Positions 19,099 to 27,090 of a stretch of DNA of 64,000 nucleotides are shown here, in pieces (the first letter of the stretch is position 1; the number at the start of each line of letters is the position of its first letter). The position numbers and the translations under genes are program-made. The stretch spans positions 26,090 to 90,089 of the forward strand of contig JAGWVE010000002.1 of the NCBI GenBank assembly GCA_018971025.1, read 5' to 3'. Below the pieces are notes generated by a model that saw only the letters and a program-made list of their open reading frames with translations, had not been told where the DNA came from and did not search any database. This DNA comes from Bacteroidota bacterium (GTDB lineage Bacteria; Bacteroidota; Bacteroidia; Chitinophagales; Chitinophagaceae).

Positions 19099-19578
19099 TT
19101 AGTTTTGAGGGGCTTGATTTTGAAAAGCATCGTCTTTGCGTACTTTGTCCCAGTATTTTTTTGCTACAAGCAGCATGCCAAAACTTTCGCCATCTTCTTT
19201 ACCGAGGTGCTTGTGGTGCATTTTATGCGCCCATCTAATAGCTTTGATGTATTTATTATTAGATCTTGTAAAGAGTTTAAAACGCTGATGAATAATAATT
19301 TCATGCACTAGAAAGTATGCAAAACCATACATGGCAATACCAGCACCAATACCCACCGACCAGTAATTTTGCGCCATGCTACCTAACATAATACATAGCC
19401 AACTTGGAATGGCAAAGATTAAAAAGAAAGCATCGTTTTTTTCAAAAAATCCGTCTGTTTTTTGGTGGTGATCTTCATGTAAATACCATAAAAAACCATG
19501 CATTACATATTTATGGGTAGCCCAGGTAATAGGTTCCATTAATAAGAAAACGGCAATTGCAACAAGTATATAGATCAT
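19099..19578 (-). CDS. crtZ: Beta-carotene 3-hydroxylase
   Basis: A 159-residue membrane di-iron hydroxylase that adds 3-OH to beta-ionone rings. The histidine clusters expected for the fatty-acid-hydroxylase fold are all present: HKYVMH, HEDHH, HEIIIHQRFK and HKMHHKHLGKEDGESFG. Several hydrophobic segments place it in the inner membrane. Its start overlaps the stop of the CruF-like gene by four bases (ATGA), which indicates coupled translation. Confidence 0.95.
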   Translation of the reverse strand: MIYILVAIAVFLLMEPITWATHKYVMHGFLWYLHEDHHQKTDGFFEKNDAFFLIFAIPSWLCIMLGSMAQNYWSVGIGAGIAMYGFAYFLVHEIIIHQRFKLFTRSNNKYIKAIRWAHKMHHKHLGKEDGESFGMLLVAKKYWDKVRKDDAFQNQAPQN

Positions 19579-20273
19579 GGTAAATAATTTCTAAGTGTTA
19601 AAAAAAACAGCACTTGAATACATAACAAATGTACTGCAAAAGGGTTGGGTTTGGGTTGCTCCCATTTTCTAAAAAATACCAATAAGCCAGCGCTGATTAT
19701 AAACCAGCATACATAATTATACATTGGGATATTTCCAGTAAGCCAGGTCCAAAAACCAAGTTTGATAGCTACAGGCTCTATAAGAAAGTCAAATAAAACG
19801 GCAATTATCGCGGCATCTAGTACAAATGCAATATTTTCTATGCGTTTAGGTATGCCTTCACCTTCCTTTAAAAAACGGTGTTGCAACCAGCGGTGTAACA
19901 TAGACATTACAGAGCCGGCACAAAAAACCACCACAAACCAGTTCATACCAATCGTAAAAGGAACGTTCATAAAACCAGGGCCCAACACTTTTCCATAATA
20001 ATAGGACCCAAACAATAAACCAGTTTGCACGCCAATGATTTCGGAGACCATACCCGTAATAAATGCGGCTATAAAAAAGAACCAGAATTTAGGGGATAAA
20101 CTTGGTTGATTCCAAAGCAGTAGTAAAAACATAATGCAAAGGTTGAGTGGGGTATTGGCAACAAACCAGGCTGCCTCATCAGAAATTAAAATGCCAAGCA
20201 TACCACTTACATGAAAAAGTAGTGCTATAAAAACAGAAATGGTAAGTTTATATTGATCTATAAAAAGCCTCAT
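19575..20273 (-). CDS. CruF-like carotenoid 1,2-hydratase (DUF422 family)
   Basis: A 232-residue integral membrane protein with about seven hydrophobic segments. It carries the conserved pattern of the CruF/bacterioruberin-hydratase family: GMVSEIIGVQTGLLFGSYYYGKVLGP, then PFTIGMNWFVV, and DFLIEPVAIKLGFWTW with a final Trp/Tyr-rich segment. These enzymes add water across the 1,2 double bond of an acyclic psi end group, giving a tertiary hydroxyl. In this operon the substrate would be the uncyclised end of gamma-carotene. The start lies six bases after the stop of the CrtD-like gene. Family placement is firm; the exact end group is inferred from its neighbours. Confidence 0.82.
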   Translation of the reverse strand: MRLFIDQYKLTISVFIALLFHVSGMLGILISDEAAWFVANTPLNLCIMFLLLLWNQPSLSPKFWFFFIAAFITGMVSEIIGVQTGLLFGSYYYGKVLGPGFMNVPFTIGMNWFVVVFCAGSVMSMLHRWLQHRFLKEGEGIPKRIENIAFVLDAAIIAVLFDFLIEPVAIKLGFWTWLTGNIPMYNYVCWFIISAGLLVFFRKWEQPKPNPFAVHLLCIQVLFFLTLRNYLP

Positions 20274-20279
20274 AACACT

Positions 20280-21755
20280 TTACGCTTTTGCCACTAAATT
20301 ACTCATAATTTCTGCACTTTTTAGACAGAGCGGAATGCCACCTCCCGGGTGTACACTTCCTCCTACAAAATAAAGACCCTTGTATGATTTGCTAAAATTA
20401 GGATGCCGTAAAAATGCTGCCATAGGCGCATTGGAACTAGTACCATACAAAGACCCTTGATAAGAAGCCGTGTTGGCTTCAATTAATAGTGGATCTAATA
20501 TTTTTTCTGTTTCAATTAAAGGCTCAATGGGTTCACCCAACATGCGTTCTAGTTTTTCCAATACCGCTTTTTTTACAGATGCAGTAATAGCAGTCCAGTC
20601 TTGACCTATATTGGCAGGCACATTTACCATTACAAACCAGTTTTGCTTACCTGCAGGTGCCTGAATACCTGGCTCACATACAGATGTGATATTTACATAA
20701 ACGGTGGGGTCGGTAAATGGAATTTTTACGTCAAACAAATGCGCAAACTCTGCTTCATAATTTTCTGTAAAAAAAATATTGTGCAAACTTAGCTGCGGAA
20801 ATTCTTTTTTGATACCCCAATAAAAAATTAAGGCACTGCTGCTGCGTTCTTGTTCTAATATTTTTTGTGCTTTAGACGGCGCTTCTAATAAATGGAGATA
20901 GGTAAAATAAACATCTGCATTACTAACAACAATATCAGCAACTACTACTTCATCATTTACCACCACCCCTGTTACTTTATTATTTGCAGTTGTGATTTTT
21001 TGAACCGGGCTATTGAAATAAAACTGAACGCCTATTTTTTTTGCTACCGCTACAAGCGTATTGGTGATTGAAATCATACCGCCCGATGGATAAAAACTCC
21101 CTTCGTTGTGCTCTAGATGCGCAATTAATGTAAGCATACTGGGTGCCACGTAAGGGTTGCTACCATTGTAGGTTGCATACCTATTAAAAAGTTGTACTAA
21201 TTTTTTGGACTTAAAAGAGCGTTCGTTATGCTTATGCATAGACCTTGTTACATAAGCTAATTTAAAAGCGCTTAGTGCCGATAAAAGCGGGATTTTAAAA
21301 AGTGTAGAAAATTTATGTAGCGAATAATTTAAAAACACCTGACCAATGCGGGTATATAATTTTTCGGAAGCTGCTAAATAGTTTTTGATACTAGCAACAG
21401 GTTCTCCCGTTTTTTTATGTGCTTCTGCAGCAAATAAATCAGGGTCTGCAGAGGCCTTAATAAACGTACCATCTTCATAAAAATAATGACAGGATACCGG
21501 CATTTTCTGATAAGTGAAATAATCAGACAGTTTTTCACCAACCAATGCAAGTAGTGCTTCCAATTGATGTGGCTGCGTAAACAAGCTAGGACCCGTATCA
21601 AACTGATATCCTTTTTCGGAAAAAAAACCAAGCTTACCACCAGGTTTATCTGATTTTTCGAATACATGCACTTCGTAACCCTGCGCTACCAACCTGATAC
21701 TAGCAGCAAGTCCTGCAATACCGGAACCAATAATCACTGCTTTTTTAGACTGCAT
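20280..21755 (-). CDS. CrtD-like carotenoid 3,4-desaturase (second CrtI-family desaturase)
   Basis: A 491-residue FAD-dependent desaturase of the CrtI/CrtD/CrtN group. The N-terminus has the FAD site KAVIIGSGIAGLAASIRL with YEVHVFEKSDKPGGKLGFF and FDTGPSLFTQP; the C-terminus has the family tail YFVGGSVHPGGGIPLCLKSAEI. A full-length CrtI is encoded separately in the same operon, so this paralogue most likely acts on the hydroxylated psi end as a 3',4'-desaturase, as CrtD does in myxol- and saproxanthin-producing flavobacteria. Its start overlaps the end of idi by 11 bases. A ketolase-type paralogue (CrtO) is less likely given the size. Confidence 0.8.
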   Translation of the reverse strand: MQSKKAVIIGSGIAGLAASIRLVAQGYEVHVFEKSDKPGGKLGFFSEKGYQFDTGPSLFTQPHQLEALLALVGEKLSDYFTYQKMPVSCHYFYEDGTFIKASADPDLFAAEAHKKTGEPVASIKNYLAASEKLYTRIGQVFLNYSLHKFSTLFKIPLLSALSAFKLAYVTRSMHKHNERSFKSKKLVQLFNRYATYNGSNPYVAPSMLTLIAHLEHNEGSFYPSGGMISITNTLVAVAKKIGVQFYFNSPVQKITTANNKVTGVVVNDEVVVADIVVSNADVYFTYLHLLEAPSKAQKILEQERSSSALIFYWGIKKEFPQLSLHNIFFTENYEAEFAHLFDVKIPFTDPTVYVNITSVCEPGIQAPAGKQNWFVMVNVPANIGQDWTAITASVKKAVLEKLERMLGEPIEPLIETEKILDPLLIEANTASYQGSLYGTSSNAPMAAFLRHPNFSKSYKGLYFVGGSVHPGGGIPLCLKSAEIMSNLVAKA

Positions 21756-22287
21756 GTTTTTTATTTTGCGAAACTGCCATCCAAGCTTTTAATGTTGGAT
21801 AAGCGATATGAAACCATGCAGTAAAACGTTCTGGCGTTTCCTGAATTTGCGCTTCTAATTCCCTTACAGGCATAAATGCGTAAGCAGCCACTTCGTTTGG
21901 ATTAAAATGTACAGGACCTTCATATACACCTGTAAGAACATGGTCAAACTCATGTTCTGTTAAGCCGTTATCAAATGCTGCTTTATACGTAAAGTCAAAA
22001 GCTTTGGCAAGACTAGTTGTGAAACCCATTTCTTCTTGTAGCCTTCTCGTAGCTGCATCTGCAACCTGCTCGCCGGGCCTTGGATGACTACAACAAGTAT
22101 TGGTCCAAAGTCCACCGCTATGGTATTTTGAAAATGCGCGCTGTTGCATTAACAGATCGCCATTTTTATTGAACACAAAAACGCTAAATGCTCTATGAAG
22201 TAACGCCTTCTCGTGCGCAGCCATTTTTTCCATGGTACCCATGGGTTCATCTTTTTCATTAACCAGCACTACTTCTTCTAACATCAT
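21745..22287 (-). CDS. idi: Isopentenyl-diphosphate delta-isomerase, type 1
   Basis: A 180-residue Nudix-fold enzyme that interconverts IPP and DMAPP, feeding the carotenoid pathway. It has the family features LVNEKDEPMGTMEKMAAHEK and HRAFSVFVFN, the active-site Cys in TNTCCSHPRPGE near residue 68, RRLQEEMGF (the Nudix helix), and the catalytic Glu in the TEHEFDHV segment. The length is normal. It lies between crtB (11 bases upstream) and the CrtD-like gene (overlapping), so precursor supply is coexpressed with pigment synthesis. Confidence 0.94.
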   Translation of the reverse strand: MMLEEVVLVNEKDEPMGTMEKMAAHEKALLHRAFSVFVFNKNGDLLMQQRAFSKYHSGGLWTNTCCSHPRPGEQVADAATRRLQEEMGFTTSLAKAFDFTYKAAFDNGLTEHEFDHVLTGVYEGPVHFNPNEVAAYAFMPVRELEAQIQETPERFTAWFHIAYPTLKAWMAVSQNKKHAV

Positions 22288-22298
22288 AGCCGCTGGTT

Positions 22299-23135
22299 TT
22301 ATAAAATGTTTAATTGACTTCTAATACCCGCTTTTGCAAGTATAAATGCCTTGCCATAATCGGGAATACGTACGCGTGATTCTAATATATGTGCAGGCTC
22401 TAGGCGTTGTATTTTTTTAAACAAAGAGAGGTAATATTTATAGGCTACATATACCCCAAATCTAGCTTTGATAGGTAAATGTAAAATGCCTGCATACGCT
22501 TCGTCAAAATCTTTTTGAATATCCTGCTCGATGGCTAATTTATCTGCGTGGGTAAAATTGGCAAAATCACAATCTGGGAAATACATGCGGTCTAGTCCTT
22601 CAAAATCTGCTTTAACATCCCGCAAAAAATTAACTTTCTGAAATGCAGACCCTAAACTTTTAGCAGCTGGCTTTAAGGCGTCATACTGCTCCTGATTGCC
22701 TTCACAAAAAATATACAAACACATCAGACCTACTACTTCGGCACTACCGTAAATATAGGTTTCATAGCCTGCTCTATCATACGTATGTTTTCCTAAATCA
22801 AGTTCCATGCTGTATAAAAACGCATCGATGAGTGCATGGTCAATACCGTATTGGTTAACGGTCATTTGAAAGCTATGAAGTATTGGATTTAAACTAATAC
22901 CTCTTTCGATGGCATCGTAGGTTGCTTTTTTAAATTCTTCAAATAAAAGGGCTTTATCAAATCCATGAAAAGTATCTACAATTTCATCCGCAAAACGAAC
23001 AAAGCCGTAAATGTTACAAATAGGGGTACGCAAGTCTTTGTGCAACAATTTAATGGCCGAAGAAAAGCTAGTGCTATATTTTTCGGTCGTTATTCTACTA
23101 CAATCCTGACTCACTTCATGAAACAGGTTCATCAT
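22299..23135 (-). CDS. crtB: Phytoene synthase
   Basis: A 278-residue trans-isoprenyl-diphosphate synthase (head-to-head) that condenses two GGPP to phytoene. The two Asp-rich metal sites are visible as FADEIVDTF near residue 50 and FLRDVKADFEGLDRMYFP near residue 170. YGSAEVVGLMCLYIF, SLGSAFQKVNF and the terminal helix region are also as in CrtB. Its ATG overlaps the crtI stop by four bases. A dedicated GGPP synthase is not in the cluster and must come from elsewhere. Confidence 0.95.
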   Translation of the reverse strand: MMNLFHEVSQDCSRITTEKYSTSFSSAIKLLHKDLRTPICNIYGFVRFADEIVDTFHGFDKALLFEEFKKATYDAIERGISLNPILHSFQMTVNQYGIDHALIDAFLYSMELDLGKHTYDRAGYETYIYGSAEVVGLMCLYIFCEGNQEQYDALKPAAKSLGSAFQKVNFLRDVKADFEGLDRMYFPDCDFANFTHADKLAIEQDIQKDFDEAYAGILHLPIKARFGVYVAYKYYLSLFKKIQRLEPAHILESRVRIPDYGKAFILAKAGIRSQLNIL

Positions 23136-24625
23136 AGTTGTTTATTTTTTATTGTTGAGAAATGTTTTACTACTTGCCCAGCTACTACTTCTCCACTTAT
23201 CAAACTTGGCGGCACACCTGGCCCCGGAACCGTTAATTGTCCGGTATAAAATAGATTTTTAACTTTTTTACTACGGCAGCTTGGTTTTAAAACAGCTGTT
23301 TGTAGTAAAGTGTTCGCTAAACCATAGGCATTTCCTTTGAAAGCATGGTAATCAAACATAAAATCGGATTGCGCAAAGGATCTTTTATAAACAATGGCAT
23401 CTTTTACAGACTGCCCTAACCGCTTTTCGATGCGGGTTAACATTTGATCTAAATACTTTTCACGCACTTCTTCCGTATCCCCTGCTAAACCCGTTGCTAC
23501 TGGCATTAATAAAAATATATTTTCATGCCCCTCAGGTGCAGAAGTAGCATCTGTTACAGATACTACACTCATATAAAAGAGTGGATCGGTGGGCCATGTT
23601 TTTGTAGTATAAATTTCGGCGCCATGTACTTCAAAAGAAGTATCAAAAAATAAAGTATGGTGCTGCGCGCCTACTAATTTTTTATTCAGTCCAATATAAT
23701 AAATGAGACAACTAGGTGCCATCACGCGCGAGTCCCAATAAGAATCGCTGTAAGACTGCGCTGCAGCAGGTAGTAAGGCTGTTTCGATGTGGTGATAATC
23801 GGCACCACCAATGATAACATCTGCTTCAAAATTTCCTTTACTGGTGCAAACCCGAGTAGCTATTTTATTTTCTACCTCTATAGAATTAACTTCATGTTCA
23901 AATTTAAATTGTACGCCAAGAGACAATGCTAAATCATACATGCCCTCTACAATATTATACATGCCGGTAGAAGGGTACCAGGTTCCGCCTTTAATGTCGG
24001 CGTAATTCATGAGTGAATAAAGTGCAGGCGTATGTTCTGGCAAAGCACCTAAAAACAAAACAGGAAACTCCATGAGTTCGCGCAGTTTTGGATTTTTAAA
24101 ATGCTTGGCAACGTGTTTTTTGATAGACGTAAAAACATCGAGTTTAAAAATGCCTTTGATTAATTCCCAATCTATAAATTCAGTTAAGGATTGACTTGGT
24201 TTATGCACCAACTTATTAATACCTACTTCATATTTGTAAGCCGCTTCTGCTAAAAATAAATCGAGTTGAGCACCAGCACCTGATTCTATTTTTTCAAATA
24301 AAGCTTTGAGTTCATTGTAATTAGCAGGAATATCTACCGGACCATCAGGCCAGTATACACGGTAAGAAGGATCAAGGCGTATAAGCTTGTAATAATCGGA
24401 TACCTTCTTATTAAACTGATTAAAATAACGTTCAAAAACATCGGGCATCCAGTACCAACTGGGGCCCATATCAAATGTAAAACCGGCGGCTTTATACCTA
24501 CGAGCCCTTCCACCAGGCATCTCATGTTTTTCTAATACAGTAACATCCCAACCTGCTTTGGCCATAAATGACGCAGCAGACAAGCCGGCAAAGCCGCTTC
24601 CAATAATAATAACAGATTGTTTCAA
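23132..24625 (-). CDS. crtI: Phytoene desaturase
   Basis: A 497-residue FAD enzyme that introduces four double bonds into phytoene to give lycopene. It has SVIIIGSGFAGLSAASFMAKAG with VTVLEKHEMPGGRAR at the N-terminus, FDMGPSWYWMPDVFERYF, and the CrtI family tail NLFYTGQLTVPGPGVPPSLISGEVVA. GNAYGLANTL before the tail is also typical of true CrtI. It lies 23 bases after the ECF sigma gene and overlaps crtB by four bases, so all are in one transcript. The tail wording and length separate it from the CrtD-like paralogue downstream. Confidence 0.94.
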   Translation of the reverse strand: MKQSVIIIGSGFAGLSAASFMAKAGWDVTVLEKHEMPGGRARRYKAAGFTFDMGPSWYWMPDVFERYFNQFNKKVSDYYKLIRLDPSYRVYWPDGPVDIPANYNELKALFEKIESGAGAQLDLFLAEAAYKYEVGINKLVHKPSQSLTEFIDWELIKGIFKLDVFTSIKKHVAKHFKNPKLRELMEFPVLFLGALPEHTPALYSLMNYADIKGGTWYPSTGMYNIVEGMYDLALSLGVQFKFEHEVNSIEVENKIATRVCTSKGNFEADVIIGGADYHHIETALLPAAAQSYSDSYWDSRVMAPSCLIYYIGLNKKLVGAQHHTLFFDTSFEVHGAEIYTTKTWPTDPLFYMSVVSVTDATSAPEGHENIFLLMPVATGLAGDTEEVREKYLDQMLTRIEKRLGQSVKDAIVYKRSFAQSDFMFDYHAFKGNAYGLANTLLQTAVLKPSCRSKKVKNLFYTGQLTVPGPGVPPSLISGEVVAGQVVKHFSTIKNKQL

Positions 24626-24648
24626 AGTCTAATGAAATTAAGCAAAAA

Positions 24649-25149
24649 TTAGTAGCGGTGCAACTGATTTTTTAGAAGCTTACGTGCAAAGTGAATTCTG
24701 CTTTTGATGGTACCTAATGGTTCATTTAACATGTCTGCAATTTCATGGTATTTATAACCATCAAAATATAACAGAAATGGGTTTTTAAAAATGATAGGTA
24801 AACTATGAATAGCTTCTTGTACTTCTTTTAAATTTAATTTGGCAATCGCCTCATTACTTACAGAAGTTTGATTGTTGTCAATTAAAAAATCGTTGGGTGT
24901 ATTGTCAAAAACAGTGGCTTGCTTAGACTTTTTGCGGTAATCATTGATAAAAATGTTACGCATAATGGTATACAACCAAGCTTTAATATTGGTGCCTACA
25001 TTGTATTTGTCCCTATTGGCAAGTGCTCTAAACAATGTTTCCTGCACTAAATCTTTAGCAGACTCGTTGTCACGGGTAAGCGTAAAAGCAAAAGGCTTTA
25101 GAAATGTCGTATTGTTGATGATAAGCTCGTTGAATTCGGGAGTAGACAT
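24649..25149 (-). CDS. ECF-type RNA polymerase sigma factor
   Basis: A 166-residue sigma-70 family protein with regions 2 and 4 only. Region 2 covers LTRDNESAKDLVQETLFRAL and NIKAWLYTIMRNIFINDYRKKSK; region 4 covers NLKEVQEAIHSLPIIFKNPFLL and the helix-turn-helix with HEIADMLNEPLGTIKSRIHFARKLL. No anti-sigma gene is adjacent, so control is probably transcriptional. It is the first gene of the carotenoid operon. Its own promoter is of the housekeeping type (-33 ATTG, -7 TAACTTTG) with inverted repeats over it. The factor may therefore pass the same signal on to other unlinked genes. Confidence 0.92.
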   Translation of the reverse strand: MSTPEFNELIINNTTFLKPFAFTLTRDNESAKDLVQETLFRALANRDKYNVGTNIKAWLYTIMRNIFINDYRKKSKQATVFDNTPNDFLIDNNQTSVSNEAIAKLNLKEVQEAIHSLPIIFKNPFLLYFDGYKYHEIADMLNEPLGTIKSRIHFARKLLKNQLHRY

Positions 25150-25184
25150 TTTGTTTAATTTTTATAAAATCAAAGTTAAACAAA
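25150..25184. promoter_or_regulatory. Inverted repeat 1 over the carotenoid-operon promoter, candidate CarH-type operator
   Basis: TTTGTTTAA (25150-25158) and TTAAACAAA (25176-25184) form a perfect 9-bp inverted repeat with a 17-base centre. It covers the start-proximal region and overlaps the -7 box (25171-25178). Binding here would block RNA polymerase. Confidence 0.6.
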
Positions 25185-25201
25185 GAAATAGACTCCACAA
25201 T
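25171..25201 (-). promoter_or_regulatory. Promoter of the sigma factor-carotenoid operon
   Basis: On the minus strand ATTG (25198-25201) is followed after exactly 19 bases by TAACTTTG (25171-25178), against the Bacteroidota consensus TTTG-N19-TAnnTTTG. Only one base of the -33 box differs. The start of transcription would be near 25164, about 15 bases before the sigma-factor ATG. Confidence 0.7.
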
Positions 25202-25205
25202 CAAT

Positions 25206-25239
25206 TTTGTTTAATTTTTTAAAATAAATATTAAACAAA
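25206..25239. promoter_or_regulatory. Inverted repeat 2 upstream of the carotenoid-operon promoter
   Basis: The same arms, TTTGTTTAA (25206-25214) and TTAAACAAA (25231-25239), recur with a 16-base centre, just upstream of the -33 box. The two repeats are about 55 bases apart, centre to centre, and have matching arms, which argues for a specific regulator. Confidence 0.6.
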
Positions 25240-25240
25240 T

Positions 25241-25263
25241 AAGGAGCTGATTTTCAGCTCCTT
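25241..25263 (-). terminator. Terminator after the MerR-type regulator
   Basis: AAGGAGCTGA and TCAGCTCCTT form a 10-bp stem with a three-base loop, followed on the minus strand by T-rich DNA (TATTTGTTTAAT). It ends the regulator transcript before the carotenoid-operon promoter, so the two are separate units. Confidence 0.75.
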
Positions 25264-25297
25264 ACGTAATATAGTTGGTTCTAAAGATGTATTTTGA

Positions 25298-26179
25298 TTA
25301 TGCTAGTTTACCCAAATAGTCCATTACTTCAGGTAGTGAACGCTTTAAGTTTACATTGCTTGGGATCGTTTTTTTGTAATTCTGGGTTAATAGTCCAGAA
25401 ACAACCACCGAATATGAAGACATGGTTGCACCCACTTTACCTAAAAACTTTTCGAAATTAAAGTTGCTAGCCACAGATGTTAGATGCGTGTATAAGAAAG
25501 ATGGCTTTTTTAAATCAGCTACATACACAACATCACGCATGGGTACGTTGGCGCCTAAATACAACACTTTAACACCACGTGTTTTTAATAAATAGTACAT
25601 AAACAAAATACCAAGCTCGTGGTGTTCGCCTTCTGGTAAAAATAAAAGTGCAGTAGCATCCGCTTTTAATGTTGGCATTGTTTTTTCAATACCAACAATT
25701 AATTTTTGTCTGATGATATTGGTTACAAGGTGCTCCTGCGCTGGATTAACGCGGCTTGTAACCCACAGTATACCTATTCTTTCGAGGAATGGGAATATAA
25801 TTTGAGTAATGGTTTTTTCGATACCCTTACTTGCAATTTGAAAATCAAGTACCGATTCAAAATCGTCGATGCGAAGATCCACCATACACTCAATCAGTTC
25901 ATTTACAATTCTTTCAAGCTGCGCTTCCGACTGTGTCAATGAAAGAATACGTTCTTTCATTTCGATGGGCTGCATCTTATCGATATGAGAAATCTTATAC
26001 CCGTACTTGTTAAGTAGGGCAATATTTAAAAGCGTAATAAGCTCTTCATTGGAATAATAGCGGATATTGGTATCCGTTCTTGAAGGATTCAAGAAGTTAT
26101 ACCGCTGTTCCCATATGCGAATTGTATGGGCTTTAATCCCTGAAAGGTTCTCTAAATCTTTAATGGTAAATGCATCCAT
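25298..26179 (-). CDS. MerR-family transcriptional regulator with cobalamin-binding photoreceptor domain (CarH/LitR-like)
   Basis: A 293-residue protein. Residues 1-70 are a MerR helix-turn-helix (TIKDLENLSGIKAHTIRIWEQRY then IRYYSNEEL). Residues about 85-165 form the helical cap of a B12 domain, with W139 followed nine residues later by E149-H150, the W-x9-EH motif of CarH. The Rossmann part begins near 175 and has E185-x-H187-x-x-G190, the lower axial His site. Both motifs are hallmarks of adenosylcobalamin-based light sensors that repress carotenoid genes in the dark and release DNA when illuminated. It lies just upstream of the carotenoid operon, and two matching inverted repeats sit over that promoter. 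Light response is inferred. Confidence 0.88.
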   Translation of the reverse strand: MDAFTIKDLENLSGIKAHTIRIWEQRYNFLNPSRTDTNIRYYSNEELITLLNIALLNKYGYKISHIDKMQPIEMKERILSLTQSEAQLERIVNELIECMVDLRIDDFESVLDFQIASKGIEKTITQIIFPFLERIGILWVTSRVNPAQEHLVTNIIRQKLIVGIEKTMPTLKADATALLFLPEGEHHELGILFMYYLLKTRGVKVLYLGANVPMRDVVYVADLKKPSFLYTHLTSVASNFNFEKFLGKVGATMSSYSVVVSGLLTQNYKKTIPSNVNLKRSLPEVMDYLGKLA

Positions 26180-26214
26180 GCCCTTATAACAACAAGTCTG
26201 GCAATTTGTTCAAA

Positions 26215-27075
26215 CTATCCTTTTATACCCTTTAAATACTGTCCGTAGCCGCTTTTCTCATATTTGGCAGCCAGTTTTAAGAGCTGAGTACGGTCAATAA
26301 AGCCCATTCGGTAAGCTACTTCCTCAATGCAACCTATTTTTTGACTTTGGCGTTTTTCAATAACCCTTACAAACTCACAAGCGTCGCTTAAAGAGTCAAA
26401 AGTGCCGGTATCAAGCCAAGCTGTACCACGGTTCATAATACCCACTTGTAAAGTGCCTCTTTGTAAATATTCGTTGTTAACGGTTGTGATTTCGTATTCG
26501 CCCCTAGCAGAAGGTTCGATGTTTTTTGCAATTTCTACAACGTCATTATCGTAAAAGTATAAACCTGGCACTGCATAATTAGATTTAGGCTGCACCGGTT
26601 TTTCTTCGATAGAAATGGCTTTTTTATTTTCGTCAAATTCCACCACACCATAACGCTCTGGGTCGTTTACTTCGTAAGCAAATACGGCAGCGCCTTCGAT
26701 ATTATTAAAAGATTGTACGAGTTTACTAAAGCCTGCTCCATAAAAAATATTGTCTCCAAGTACCAGCGCTACTTTATCGTTACCAATAAAATCTGCACCA
26801 ATAACAAAAGCTTGTGCAAGGCCATTTGGTTTTTCTTGAACCGCGTATGAAAATCTACAACCCAGTTCAGAACCATCTTCTAGCAAACGCTGAAACTGCA
26901 CGCTGTCTTCAGGTGTCGTGATAATTAAAATTTCTTTAATGCCCGCTAACATTAAAATAGATAGCGGATAATAAATCATAGGCTTGTCATAAATAGGCAT
27001 TAACTGCTTACTAATTCCTTTTGTAATTGGATAGAGTCTTGTACCTGATCCACCTGCTAATATGATACCTTTCAT
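26215..27075 (-). CDS. rfbA: Glucose-1-phosphate thymidylyltransferase
   Basis: A 286-residue enzyme that makes dTDP-glucose from glucose-1-phosphate and dTTP. It shows the nucleotidyltransferase signature [66 protein letters not shown] and [13 protein letters not shown], all in RmlA positions. It is 15 bases after rfbC on the same strand. The product feeds cell-surface polysaccharide sugars. The reductase rfbD is not in the window. Confidence 0.96.
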   Translation of the reverse strand: MKGIILAGGSGTRLYPITKGISKQLMPIYDKPMIYYPLSILMLAGIKEILIITTPEDSVQFQRLLEDGSELGCRFSYAVQEKPNGLAQAFVIGADFIGNDKVALVLGDNIFYGAGFSKLVQSFNNIEGAAVFAYEVNDPERYGVVEFDENKKAISIEEKPVQPKSNYAVPGLYFYDNDVVEIAKNIEPSARGEYEITTVNNEYLQRGTLQVGIMNRGTAWLDTGTFDSLSDACEFVRVIEKRQSQKIGCIEEVAYRMGFIDRTQLLKLAAKYEKSGYGQYLKGIKG

Positions 27076-27090
27076 GATGTACGATTTAAT

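Noticed and set aside
20280..24625. Two CrtI-type genes as a duplication of the same function
   Set aside because: Their N- and C-terminal signatures differ clearly (GGSVHPGGGIP against GQLTVPGPGVP), and the hydratase next to one of them suggests a separate step.
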